11,034 nucleotides of DNA, from contig DATAED010000084.1 of NCBI GenBank assembly GCA_036258195.1, forward strand, positions 1 through 11,034. The letters run 5' to 3'. The notes beneath the pieces are model-generated. The model saw only the letters and a list, made by a program, of their open reading frames with translations, made no database searches and had not been told where the DNA came from. This DNA comes from JAKAIY01 sp036258195 (GTDB taxonomy: Bacteria > Chloroflexota > Ktedonobacteria > Ktedonobacterales > JADMIN01). Positions 5,318-11,034 of this stretch are shown piece after piece (the first letter of the stretch is position 1; every line of letters begins with the position of its first letter). Made by a program: the position numbers and the translations under genes.

Positions 5318-6778
5318 ATGGCGTCGTTGACGGAATTGCTCGATAAGCCCATACGCGTGCCGACCGGCGAGGAGGTGGCGCTGCTGCAAGACCTCGTCGT
5401 GCGCATCCCGGATGAGAGCGCCATCGAGGGACCAGAGGTCTACCCGCGCGTAGTGGGGCTGGTGGCCAAGCTCAAGGCAGTGCGCGGCTCGCGCAAGGTA
5501 TTCATCCCGTGGGATCGCGTCGGCGAGATGACCACGGCGGGCGTGCGGCTGAAGTCGCCCGCGCTGAATCTGAAGCAGTTCGAGTTGCGCCCCGGCGAGC
5601 TGACGGTGAAGAGCCTCTTCGACCGCCAGGTGGTAGATGTCGAGGGGCGGCGGGTCGTGCGCATCAATGATCTCGACCTGGCCGCCTCGGACGGGCAGTA
5701 TCGGCTGGTCGCGGTGGATGTCGGCCCGAACGCGATGCTGCGGCGGCTGGTGGGGCCACGGCTGGGCGACCGAGTCAACCAGCTCGTGCGGCACGAGCAG
5801 AGCAGCAGACCGCAACTGATCGATTGGGCGCAGGTGGCGCCCGCCGCCGACAACGCCACGCTGGATGATCTGCGGCTGCGCGTGCCGCGCGAGCGGCTGG
5901 CGCTGATGCAGCCCGCGCATCTGGCGCACATCGTGGAGCAGCTCACCCCGAAGGCTGGCGCCGCGCTGCTGACCGAGCTGGACGACGCCCACGCCGCCGA
6001 TGCGCTGGAAGAGATGGACGACGAGCAGCGAGGCCGCCTGCTGCGCGAGATGGATCCGGAGTTCGCCGCCGACGTGCTGGAGGAGATGGAGCCGGACGAG
6101 GCGGCGGACGCGCTGCAAAATGTCACCAGCGAGGAGGCCGCCGACCTGCTGGGGCGCATGGAGCGCGACGAGGCCGAGGATGTGGCGTCGCTGCTGGGCT
6201 ATCCGGAGGACAGCGCGGGCGGCATTATGACGACGGAGTATGTGGCCGTGCCGGAGTGGACGGCGGCGGGCGCGGTGATCGAGGCGATGCGAGCACAGAC
6301 GAAGGCAGCCGCGTCGGGCGCCGAAGACCCGCTGCCCGACGCGCTGCCGGAGCTCTACGTGGTGATCGAAGACACGCCGCCGGCCCGCGTGGCGCCTGCA
6401 CGGCGCCCCAGCATGCGCGGGCGCAACGGCGTGCGCGCGAGTCGCCCGCGTCCCAGCCAGCCACCCGTCGCCACGCAGGAGGCGCGTGCGTTCACCCTCT
6501 GGACGGAGGGCCGCCTGGTGGGCGTCGTCTCGCTGCGCGATCTGCTGCTGGCCGACCCGCAGGCGACGATGGAGCAGGTGATGCGCCCGGTGGAGTGCAT
6601 CGCGCGGCCACTGGATGAGGAGCGTGACGTGGCGCGGCTGATCGCCGATGAAGACCTGGTAGCGCTGCCCGTGGTGGATGACGACGGCAAGATGCTGGGT
6701 ATCGTCACGGTAGACGACGCCATCGACGTCATTCTGCCGACGGCGTGGAAGAAGCGCATGCCCCGCGCCTTCCATTAG
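5318..6778 (+). CDS. Soluble PRC-barrel / MgtE N-domain / CBS-pair protein, probable gating or sensing partner of the transporter
   Basis: 486 residues with no TM helix. Two PRC-barrel-like units (about 6-85 and 95-175) are followed by a MgtE N-terminal superhelix (about 196-295) with repeated acidic ADALEEM/ADVLEEM/ADALQNV turns. The classic joint DSAGGIMTTEYVAV (298-311) leads into a CBS pair. The first CBS is split by a Pro/Arg-rich insert (about 350-392). The second (about 420-476) has PVVDDDGKMLGIVTVDDAID. In MgtE these domains bind Mg2+ and close the pore, but here the pore domain is absent. With the Nramp-like gene directly upstream in the same operon, the simplest reading is a separate Mg2+-sensing subunit for that transporter. 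The start has AAAGGAG 7 bases upstream. The domains are firm; the partnership is inferred from gene order. Confidence 0.92.
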   Translation: MASLTELLDKPIRVPTGEEVALLQDLVVRIPDESAIEGPEVYPRVVGLVAKLKAVRGSRKVFIPWDRVGEMTTAGVRLKSPALNLKQFELRPGELTVKSLFDRQVVDVEGRRVVRINDLDLAASDGQYRLVAVDVGPNAMLRRLVGPRLGDRVNQLVRHEQSSRPQLIDWAQVAPAADNATLDDLRLRVPRERLALMQPAHLAHIVEQLTPKAGAALLTELDDAHAADALEEMDDEQRGRLLREMDPEFAADVLEEMEPDEAADALQNVTSEEAADLLGRMERDEAEDVASLLGYPEDSAGGIMTTEYVAVPEWTAAGAVIEAMRAQTKAAASGAEDPLPDALPELYVVIEDTPPARVAPARRPSMRGRNGVRASRPRPSQPPVATQEARAFTLWTEGRLVGVVSLRDLLLADPQATMEQVMRPVECIARPLDEERDVARLIADEDLVALPVVDDDGKMLGIVTVDDAIDVILPTAWKKRMPRAFH

Positions 6779-6794
6779 CGTCTGTTAGCGTCTG
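6775..6794 (+). repeat. 10-bp tandem duplication over the stop codon
   Basis: TTAGCGTCTG occurs twice in a row. The first copy contains the TAG stop of the MgtE-like gene, and the second places another TAG in a different frame. It looks like a recent slippage event. Confidence 0.8.
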
Positions 6795-6814
6795 TCCGGC
6801 GCATCACGACCGGA

Positions 6815-6833
6815 GCGCGCACACGTGGCGCGC
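6815..6833 (+). terminator. Possible terminator hairpin of the metal operon
   Basis: GCGCGC (6815-6820) pairs with GCGCGC (6828-6833) around ACACGTG, 37 bases after the stop codon. No T-run follows, so this is only a weak candidate. Confidence 0.25.
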
Positions 6834-6968
6834 ATTGGCCCTGGCGCGTAACCACGTACCGTAGTTCTCTTATCGCCGTCCTGGATCCTCCCCGCGCGAC
6901 GATGCGCGCAGTGGGCCAAGGAAGCAAGCGCCCACGTCGGTCTGGAACGGCAGATAGGAGGACACCGC

Positions 6969-8126
6969 ATGGCACAGCGTCGCACTTCGCGCCCTGCATG
7001 GACGTTCCCAGCGATAGCCCTGGCAACCGTCCTCGCTGCATACGCGACCTTCGGAGCACAGGTCGCGTATGCTGGCTCACTCGCCTCTCCGTATCTCACG
7101 CGGTTCCACACGATAGGTGTCGTAGCCTCGACGGTACCCGCTAATGGCGATATCAACCCCTACGGCGTCGCGGTGATCCCGCGCAGCGCGGGCGCGCTCA
7201 CCGCAGGGAACGTCCTCGTGAGCAACTTCAACAACTCCGCCAACGCGCAAGGTACGGGCACGACCATCGTCCAGGTAACGCCCGGCGGCGCATCGACGCT
7301 CTTTGCTCAGATCAATGCCGCCACGCTGCCTGGCGCTTGCCCTGGCGGGGTTGGCCTGACCACGGCGCTTGGCGTGCTCCAGCGTGGCTGGGTGATCGTC
7401 GGCAGCCTTCCCACGACCGACGGCACAGCTGCCACTTCAGGAGCTGGCTGCCTGCTTGTCCTGGACAGCGCCGGACAGGTGGTGGAGACATTCGCCGACT
7501 CCAACATCAACGGCCCGTGGGATATGACACTGGCGGATAACGGTTCGATGGCCAGTCTCTACGTGACCAACGTACTCAACGGCACGGTCGCCGCTGGCGG
7601 CGCTGTTGTGCACGGGGGAACCATCCTGCGCATCACCCTCGGTGTGCCCCTGCAAGGCGCTGGCACACCCAGCAAGCTTGCGGAAACGGTGATCGGCTCG
7701 GGCTTCCCCGAGCGAACCGACCCAGCGGCGCTGGTGATTGGGCCGACCGGCCTCGCGCTGAGTGGCAGTACGCTCTACGTCGCCGACAGCCTCGACAACC
7801 GCATCGCCGCGATCGCCAGCGCGTCAACAATCAGCGCCAGCGCAGGGACGGGGCACGACGTCTCAGTCGGAGGCGCGCTCGACGATCCGCTTGGCCTGAC
7901 GCTCGTCCCCAATGGCGATCTGGTGGCTGTCAACGGCAATGATGGCAAAGCGGTCGAAGTGGCGCCTCGATCGAAAGCGCAGGTCGCCGTGAAGGTGCTC
8001 GATAACACGGTCACCCGTGGCGGCAAGAACGGCGGTGGCACGCTCTTCGGCCTCGCGCCGATACCAGGCGGCAGCGGCCTCTACTTCGTGGACGACGGCT
8101 CCAATACGCTCAACCGGCTGCAGTAA
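6969..8126 (+). CDS. Secreted NHL/SMP-30-like beta-propeller protein
   Basis: 385 residues. A signal peptide covers about 1-35 (basic start, FPAIALATVLAAYATFG core, likely cut after AYA), so the protein is exported. The mature part has repeated strand units typical of NHL or SMP-30-like propellers: NPYGVAVIPRS...GNVLVSNFNN, GPWDMTLADNGSMASLYVTN, GPTGLALSGSTLYVADSLDN, DPLGLTLVPNGDLVAVNGND and LFGLAPIPGGSGLYFVDDG. These end near the C-terminus (FVDDGSNTLNRLQ). No catalytic motif is recognised, and a role in binding or as a lactonase-like enzyme cannot be chosen. AGGAGG lies 7 bases before the ATG. It is separated from the metal operon by 190 bases and converges on the next gene. The early coding region contains a perfect 13-bp inverted repeat (7038-7072). 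Confidence 0.85.
   Translation: MAQRRTSRPAWTFPAIALATVLAAYATFGAQVAYAGSLASPYLTRFHTIGVVASTVPANGDINPYGVAVIPRSAGALTAGNVLVSNFNNSANAQGTGTTIVQVTPGGASTLFAQINAATLPGACPGGVGLTTALGVLQRGWVIVGSLPTTDGTAATSGAGCLLVLDSAGQVVETFADSNINGPWDMTLADNGSMASLYVTNVLNGTVAAGGAVVHGGTILRITLGVPLQGAGTPSKLAETVIGSGFPERTDPAALVIGPTGLALSGSTLYVADSLDNRIAAIASASTISASAGTGHDVSVGGALDDPLGLTLVPNGDLVAVNGNDGKAVEVAPRSKAQVAVKVLDNTVTRGGKNGGGTLFGLAPIPGGSGLYFVDDGSNTLNRLQ
7038..7072. repeat. Perfect 13-bp inverted repeat in the signal-peptide coding region
   Basis: GCATACGCGACCT (7038-7050) and AGGTCGCGTATGC (7060-7072) are exact inverse complements around a 9-base spacer. They encode the two AYA-containing ends of the segment AYATFGAQVAYA. In mRNA this would be a stable hairpin 70-105 bases after the start codon; in DNA it could be a binding site. 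Confidence 0.8.
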
Positions 8127-8161
8127 TGCCCCTCCGACAGGTCACAAGTCGAGCCAGATGA

Positions 8162-8187
8162 GGAGTAGCGCAGGCAGGCGCTACTCC
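8162..8187. terminator. Bidirectional hairpin between convergent genes
   Basis: GGAGTAGCGC (8162-8171) pairs perfectly with GCGCTACTCC (8178-8187) around AGGCAG. It lies 35 bases after the + strand propeller gene, and the stop codon of the opposing gene (8181-8183) is inside its right arm. No T-run is present on either side, so termination may be imperfect or factor-assisted. Confidence 0.6.
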
Positions 8188-9734
8188 GCACGCCAGAGGG
8201 TGAGCGTGGCGTCAGCTTCGTCGATTGCCGCCAATGAGGCGCCGCTCGGCGACCAGGCAATCTCTGGCAGAACGCCAGGGTTGTAGACATTCACCACTGT
8301 GCGGGGAATCGAGAGTTTGGTGACCAGCGCGCCCGTCTGCGTGTTGAAGATGGATACCTTGGCGATGGGCTGGGCGAGGTTGAAGTCCTCGTTGGGGAGC
8401 ATCGTCGCCAGCTCGTGTCTATCGGCGCGCCAGGCGATGTCCATCTCGTACCACTGCGGCGGCTGGCCTTGCGCTGCCCCCGGCGCGACCCAGCCTTTGA
8501 TGGCCGCCGTCAGCGCCGCGCTGAACGCCATATCGAGCGGGGCGACCGGCGTGGCGTTGCAGAGCTGCGCACACCCGGCGACAGGGTAGGCGTGTGGGCC
8601 AGCGGGCAGCCGCACCGCCAGGCTGACTGGCAGCGCGAGATAGCGGTGATCCGGCGACCACTGAGGGATGTTAGTGGAATAGACCCAGTCTTGTGGCACG
8701 TATTCATCTGGCGGGCCCTGGACGTTCTCGTTCGAGGCCAGCGCGTACACCGGCACGATGGTTCCCGTCTGCCACACCGACACGACGCTCTTCCCCGTCA
8801 CGCCTGTGACGGCGGGCGCCAGCGAGCCATCGGCGCCCCAGATATAGGCGCCGGTGGAGGGCAGTGAGACTCCGGCGCCCCAGGGATGGACAGCGTCGGG
8901 CGCTATCGTGTGAGCCAGCGTGCCTGATGCCATGTCCCAAATGCGCGTCGCGCCGTCCATCGTCGCGGGCAGCGGCGCGGGATCGGCGATGTAGCGCGCC
9001 GTGTCATGCGCAAGGGTGATGGTGATGAGGCCGTGCGGCGCGCCCGGCGCCGGAGCCTGATAGTAGGTGTAACCGACAGTGAAGGACAGCGACGCGCCAT
9101 CTGGCGACCACGCGAAGGGCGAAGGGATGAGCGCGCCGGGCAAGCCCTGCTTCGGGAGCAGCGAGTAGAGCGTGACGCTATGCGTGAGCTTGCCCGTGCG
9201 TGTGTCGAAGATGGCCAGCTCCGGGCCGCCCGTCTGCTGATTGCCGCAGTCGCCGAGCGTCGCCCAGAGCGCGATCTGCGTGCCAGCTGGCGACCACTGC
9301 GGATCCATCGGGCAACTGAGGTTATAGGCGCCGAGGTCGATACTGTTCACCGGCGGCATCTGCGGCGGGGGCAGCGTCGCTTTGCCAGCAGGCTGCCTGT
9401 TGTGCAGCGCCCACGCGCCCGCTGCCAGGATCACGATCACCAGCGCCGCCATCGCCAGCCGTCCTGCGGCGCTCTGCTGGCGGCGCGGCGAGCGCAGGCT
9501 GCGCGCCACGGAGGCGGCGCTCTGCAACGGACGCTGCTGAGGTCGCTGAGGCCGCTGGGGGCGATTGGGCGTGGCGACGCGCGGTCGTTTCAGCGTGTCG
9601 TCCTGCTCAGGCAGGGCGCTGGCCTGTCCCGGCTGCTGGGTGAGGTCGCGCAGCGCCGCCAGACGCCGCTGCCGTTCGGCCTGCTCACCACCGCTCCATT
9701 GGTTGCTCTGGCCACCGCGCCCATCGTCTGCCAT
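8181..9734 (-). CDS. Membrane-anchored WD40/TolB-like beta-propeller protein
   Basis: 517 residues. The cytoplasmic N-terminus (1-91) is polar, rich in Gln, Arg and Pro, with an RPQ triplet repeat (58-66). One TM helix follows at about 92-111 (LAMAALVIVILAAGAWAL). The rest is predicted to lie outside the membrane and contains repeated propeller signatures: PQWSPAGTQIALW (145-157), FAWSPDGASLSFT (207-219), PQWSPDHRYLALP (357-369), IAWRADRHELATM (433-445) and IAWSPSGASLAAIDEADATL (492-511). WSPDG-type motifs are typical of PD40/TolB and WD40-like repeats, which mediate protein binding. Cysteines at 141, 163, 388 and 392 may form disulfides. The start has GAGAGG 9 bases upstream and a matching promoter. 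The partner and function are unknown. Confidence 0.88.
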   Translation of the reverse strand: MADDGRGGQSNQWSGGEQAERQRRLAALRDLTQQPGQASALPEQDDTLKRPRVATPNRPQRPQRPQQRPLQSAASVARSLRSPRRQQSAAGRLAMAALVIVILAAGAWALHNRQPAGKATLPPPQMPPVNSIDLGAYNLSCPMDPQWSPAGTQIALWATLGDCGNQQTGGPELAIFDTRTGKLTHSVTLYSLLPKQGLPGALIPSPFAWSPDGASLSFTVGYTYYQAPAPGAPHGLITITLAHDTARYIADPAPLPATMDGATRIWDMASGTLAHTIAPDAVHPWGAGVSLPSTGAYIWGADGSLAPAVTGVTGKSVVSVWQTGTIVPVYALASNENVQGPPDEYVPQDWVYSTNIPQWSPDHRYLALPVSLAVRLPAGPHAYPVAGCAQLCNATPVAPLDMAFSAALTAAIKGWVAPGAAQGQPPQWYEMDIAWRADRHELATMLPNEDFNLAQPIAKVSIFNTQTGALVTKLSIPRTVVNVYNPGVLPEIAWSPSGASLAAIDEADATLTLWRAE

Positions 9735-9779
9735 GCCGCATTGCCTCTCTCGTCGCTCTCGTCGCCTCTGCGCGCCGCC

Positions 9780-9808
9780 ATGATAGCAAAGAAGCGCGCA
9801 GCCAACAA
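9780..9808 (-). promoter_or_regulatory. Sigma70-type promoter for the membrane-anchored propeller gene
   Basis: On the minus strand, TTGTTG (9803-9808) and TATCAT (9780-9785) are separated by exactly 17 bp, with an extended -10 TGC just before TATCAT. The predicted start near 9773 gives a leader of about 38 bases to the ATG at 9734. Confidence 0.65.
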
Positions 9809-9947
9809 GTGACGCCTGCGTCCAGACGTTATCCGCACAGCATCGCTTAGCATCTCGGCACGATTTGCGCGTGATCTCTCAGCGCGCACAGCGCAAGGAC
9901 GGTCGCGCCAGCGACGCCCTCGATGGATGGAAAGGATATCCGAGGAC

Positions 9948-10637
9948 ATGAGCGAGAAGAGCCGGCAAGGCAGGACGCAGCATGCAGATAATCGTGTCGC
10001 AGTGATCGCGACGGATGGCTTCGAGGAGGCGGAGCTGACCGAGCCGGTCAAGGCCCTGCGGGATGCGGGCCTGTTTGTCGACATCATCGCGCCGCATGAC
10101 GGAGAGATTCAGGGCTTCAGGCATCACGACAAGAGCATCACCGTTCCAGTGGATCGCACGCTCGATCAGGCCGACCCCGAGGACTACATCGCCGTCGTGC
10201 TGCCGGGCGGCGCGCTCAACGCCGATGCGATGCGCATGAACACGGAGGCGCAGGACTTCCTGCGGGCGATGGACGACATCCACAAGCCAATGGCGGTCAT
10301 TTGCCACGCGCCGTGGGAGCTGGTCTCCGCCGGGCTGGCGCGAGGTCGCACGATGACGAGCTGGCCCACCTTGCAAGACGACATCCGCAACGCGGGCGGC
10401 CAGTGGGTGGATCGCGAGGTGGTGGTGGATGACAACCTCATCACCAGCCGCAAGCCGGACGATCTGCCCGCCTTCAATCGCGAGCTGCTCCAGCGTGTGA
10501 GCCACCAGCATGCTTCCGCCGCCGCTGGCGATTGGCCCGCAGGCGACGCAGCAGGCGGGCGCGCGGCGGCCAGCGACCGCCCGCAGAATCGCCGCCGCGA
10601 GGGCGCGGGCAAGCAAAAGGCTTCGACTGCGCAGTAA
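9948..10637 (+). CDS. DJ-1/PfpI family protein (type 1 glutamine amidotransferase-like)
   Basis: 229 residues from the ATG at 9948. Numbered from that start, the fold runs from VAVIATDGFEEAEL (17-30) through VVLPGG (83-88) to the nucleophile elbow AVICHAPWEL (116-125), with Cys119 followed by His120. The acidic residues of FEEAE (25-29) sit where the family keeps its catalytic or Cys-activating Glu. Members include PfpI-type peptidases, deglycases and stress chaperones such as general stress protein 18; which activity applies cannot be told here. The core ends at about 185. A 44-residue Ala/Gly/Arg-rich, probably disordered tail ends in basic residues. An in-frame ATG at 9927 would add 7 residues but has no SD. 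The chosen start has AAAGGA 11 bases and GAGG 2 bases upstream, neither ideal. Confidence 0.9.
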   Translation: MSEKSRQGRTQHADNRVAVIATDGFEEAELTEPVKALRDAGLFVDIIAPHDGEIQGFRHHDKSITVPVDRTLDQADPEDYIAVVLPGGALNADAMRMNTEAQDFLRAMDDIHKPMAVICHAPWELVSAGLARGRTMTSWPTLQDDIRNAGGQWVDREVVVDDNLITSRKPDDLPAFNRELLQRVSHQHASAAAGDWPAGDAAGGRAAASDRPQNRRREGAGKQKASTAQ

Positions 10638-10644
10638 TGGCAAA

Positions 10645-10783
10645 CCCTCACCCCTGCCCCTCTCCCAGAGGGCGAGGGGAGTTGCTGGTCGTCACAACTT
10701 TGCGGCGAGGGGCAGGGCTGGCGCGAGGCGAGACGCGGCTAGCCCCTCTCCCGCTGCAGTGGGGGAGGGGTTGGGGTGGGGCC
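10645..10783. repeat. GC-rich double-hairpin element with near-inverted ends
   Basis: The left end CCCTCACCCCTGCCCCTCTC (10645-10664) roughly mirrors the right end (10761-10783). Hairpin 1 pairs CCCCTC (10657-10662) with GAGGGG (10674-10679). Hairpin 2 pairs CCCCTCTCCC (10743-10752) with GGGGGAGGGG (10761-10770) across GCTGCAGT, with one G-U. The form resembles CCCTCACCCC-type repeats seen between genes in many GC-rich bacteria. It starts 8 bases after the DJ-1 gene stop codon and may serve as its terminator. Confidence 0.6.
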
Positions 10784-10800
10784 TCGCCGGGAAAGAGATC

Positions 10801-10836
10801 AGCCCACCCCTCGGCGCGCAATCCGAGGGATGGGCT
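10801..10836. terminator. Long hairpin, possible terminator between convergent genes
   Basis: AGCCCACCCCTCGG (10801-10814) pairs with CCGAGGGATGGGCT (10823-10836) around CGCGCAAT: 14 bp with one C-A mismatch. Read on the minus strand it is followed by GATCTCTTT, a modest T-rich tail, so it suits the gene that ends at 10940. Confidence 0.5.
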
Positions 10837-10879
10837 GCTGTGCATGCGACTGGATTGCATCAGGGGCCAGCGCCAGGCT

Positions 10880-10932
10880 GCCTGGCCTGGGTTTCCCTTC
10901 CCCTCGCAGAGGATGGGATCAGGGGGAGAGGT
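10880..10932 (-). repeat. Dispersed repeat family II, copy B
   Basis: This is the inverse-orientation copy of 3016-3066. The minus strand reads ACCTCTCCCCCTGA, then CTGCGAGGGGAAGGG, then AACCCAGGCCAGGC. Its 9-bp stem is kept with one A-A mismatch and one G-U pair. It begins 7 bases after the stop codon of the gene at 10940. Confidence 0.7.
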
Positions 10933-10939
10933 CGCCTCC

Positions 10940-11034
10940 TCAGATGGTGTAGACGCCGGGGTCATCCGGTGGCAGCGGGGAGGCGGGTTGCTCGCCTTGC
11001 CGCTCGCGCGCCTCCGAGGCCAGAACCCGCTCGA
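10940..11034 (-). CDS. C-terminal end of an unknown protein (partial)
   Basis: The last 31 codons of a gene that enters from the right edge and ends at TGA (10940-10942). The residues include a charged helix-like ASEARERQGEQ, then PASPLPPDDPGVYTI at the end. Third codon positions are nearly all G or C, as in the neighbouring genes, which supports real coding. The family is not recognised. Confidence 0.5.
   Translation of the reverse strand, partial: ERVLASEARERQGEQPASPLPPDDPGVYTI

Larger units (their letters stand above)
10638..10939. other. Intergenic repeat-rich region
   Basis: No gene is supported here. In order it holds the GC-rich double-hairpin element (10645-10783) with a G-quadruplex-like run (10761-10781), a 14-bp hairpin (10801-10836) and repeat family II copy B (10880-10932). 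It separates two convergent genes, so termination is the likely common role. Confidence 0.6.

Noticed and set aside
4309..5424. 371-codon minus-strand frame opposite the transporter, rich in His, Asp and Arg
   Set aside because: Its composition is that of an antisense shadow and it overlaps two clear genes.
5282..6775. 497-codon minus-strand frame opposite the MgtE-like gene
   Set aside because: Antisense shadow: Gln/His/Arg-rich, no domain, while the plus strand has clear PRC, MgtE and CBS motifs.
10648..10965. Minus-strand 105-codon frame through the repeats at the right end
   Set aside because: It crosses repeat DNA, and its start lies within the better-supported C-terminal frame of the gene at 10940, in another phase.

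Overview
The window is GC-rich bacterial chromosome with coding on both strands, short gaps and good Shine-Dalgarno (SD) sites. The gene types point to a free-living, probably soil or thermophilic, bacterium. They include a receptor-like PP2C phosphatase, an Nramp-like transporter paired with a soluble MgtE-like protein, and membrane-anchored or secreted beta-propellers. The intergenic spaces are rich in dispersed GC-rich repeats. Together this suggests Chloroflexota (Ktedonobacteria-like), with an actinobacterial relative as the alternative. This is an impression from gene types, not a database result.

Layout. 1-285 (-): start of a membrane protein that ends in what looks like an LssY C-terminal domain, cut by the window edge. 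463-2931 (-): signal peptide, ectodomain, one membrane helix and a cytoplasmic PP2C phosphatase. A 77-78 bp repeat flanks this gene on both sides in direct orientation. 2932-3382: intergenic, with two repeat families and a strong sigma70 promoter for tRNA-Pro(TGG) at 3383-3456. 3457-3822: no convincing gene, but the last ~70 bases form a structured leader that pairs the SD of the next gene. 3823-6778 (+): two-gene operon, an Nramp-superfamily transporter followed by a soluble PRC-barrel / MgtE-N / CBS protein. 6969-8126 (+): secreted NHL-like propeller. It converges on 8181-9734 (-), a membrane-anchored WD40/TolB-like propeller, across a perfect 10-bp hairpin. 9948-10637 (+): DJ-1/PfpI protein. 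10638-10939: GC-rich repeats, a G-quadruplex-like run and a long hairpin. 10940-11034 (-): the last 31 codons of an unknown gene.

How the parts fit. The most interesting unit is the metal operon and its leader. The transporter keeps the Nramp fold signatures but lacks the soft-metal methionine and the usual DPGN motif. Its partner carries the Mg2+-sensing cytosolic half of MgtE without the channel half. I infer a Mg2+ (or other hard divalent cation) transporter with a separate gating or sensing subunit, controlled at translation start by a fold-switching leader RNA. The phosphatase, the two propellers and the DJ-1 protein look like independent envelope, signalling and stress genes with no obvious pathway link.
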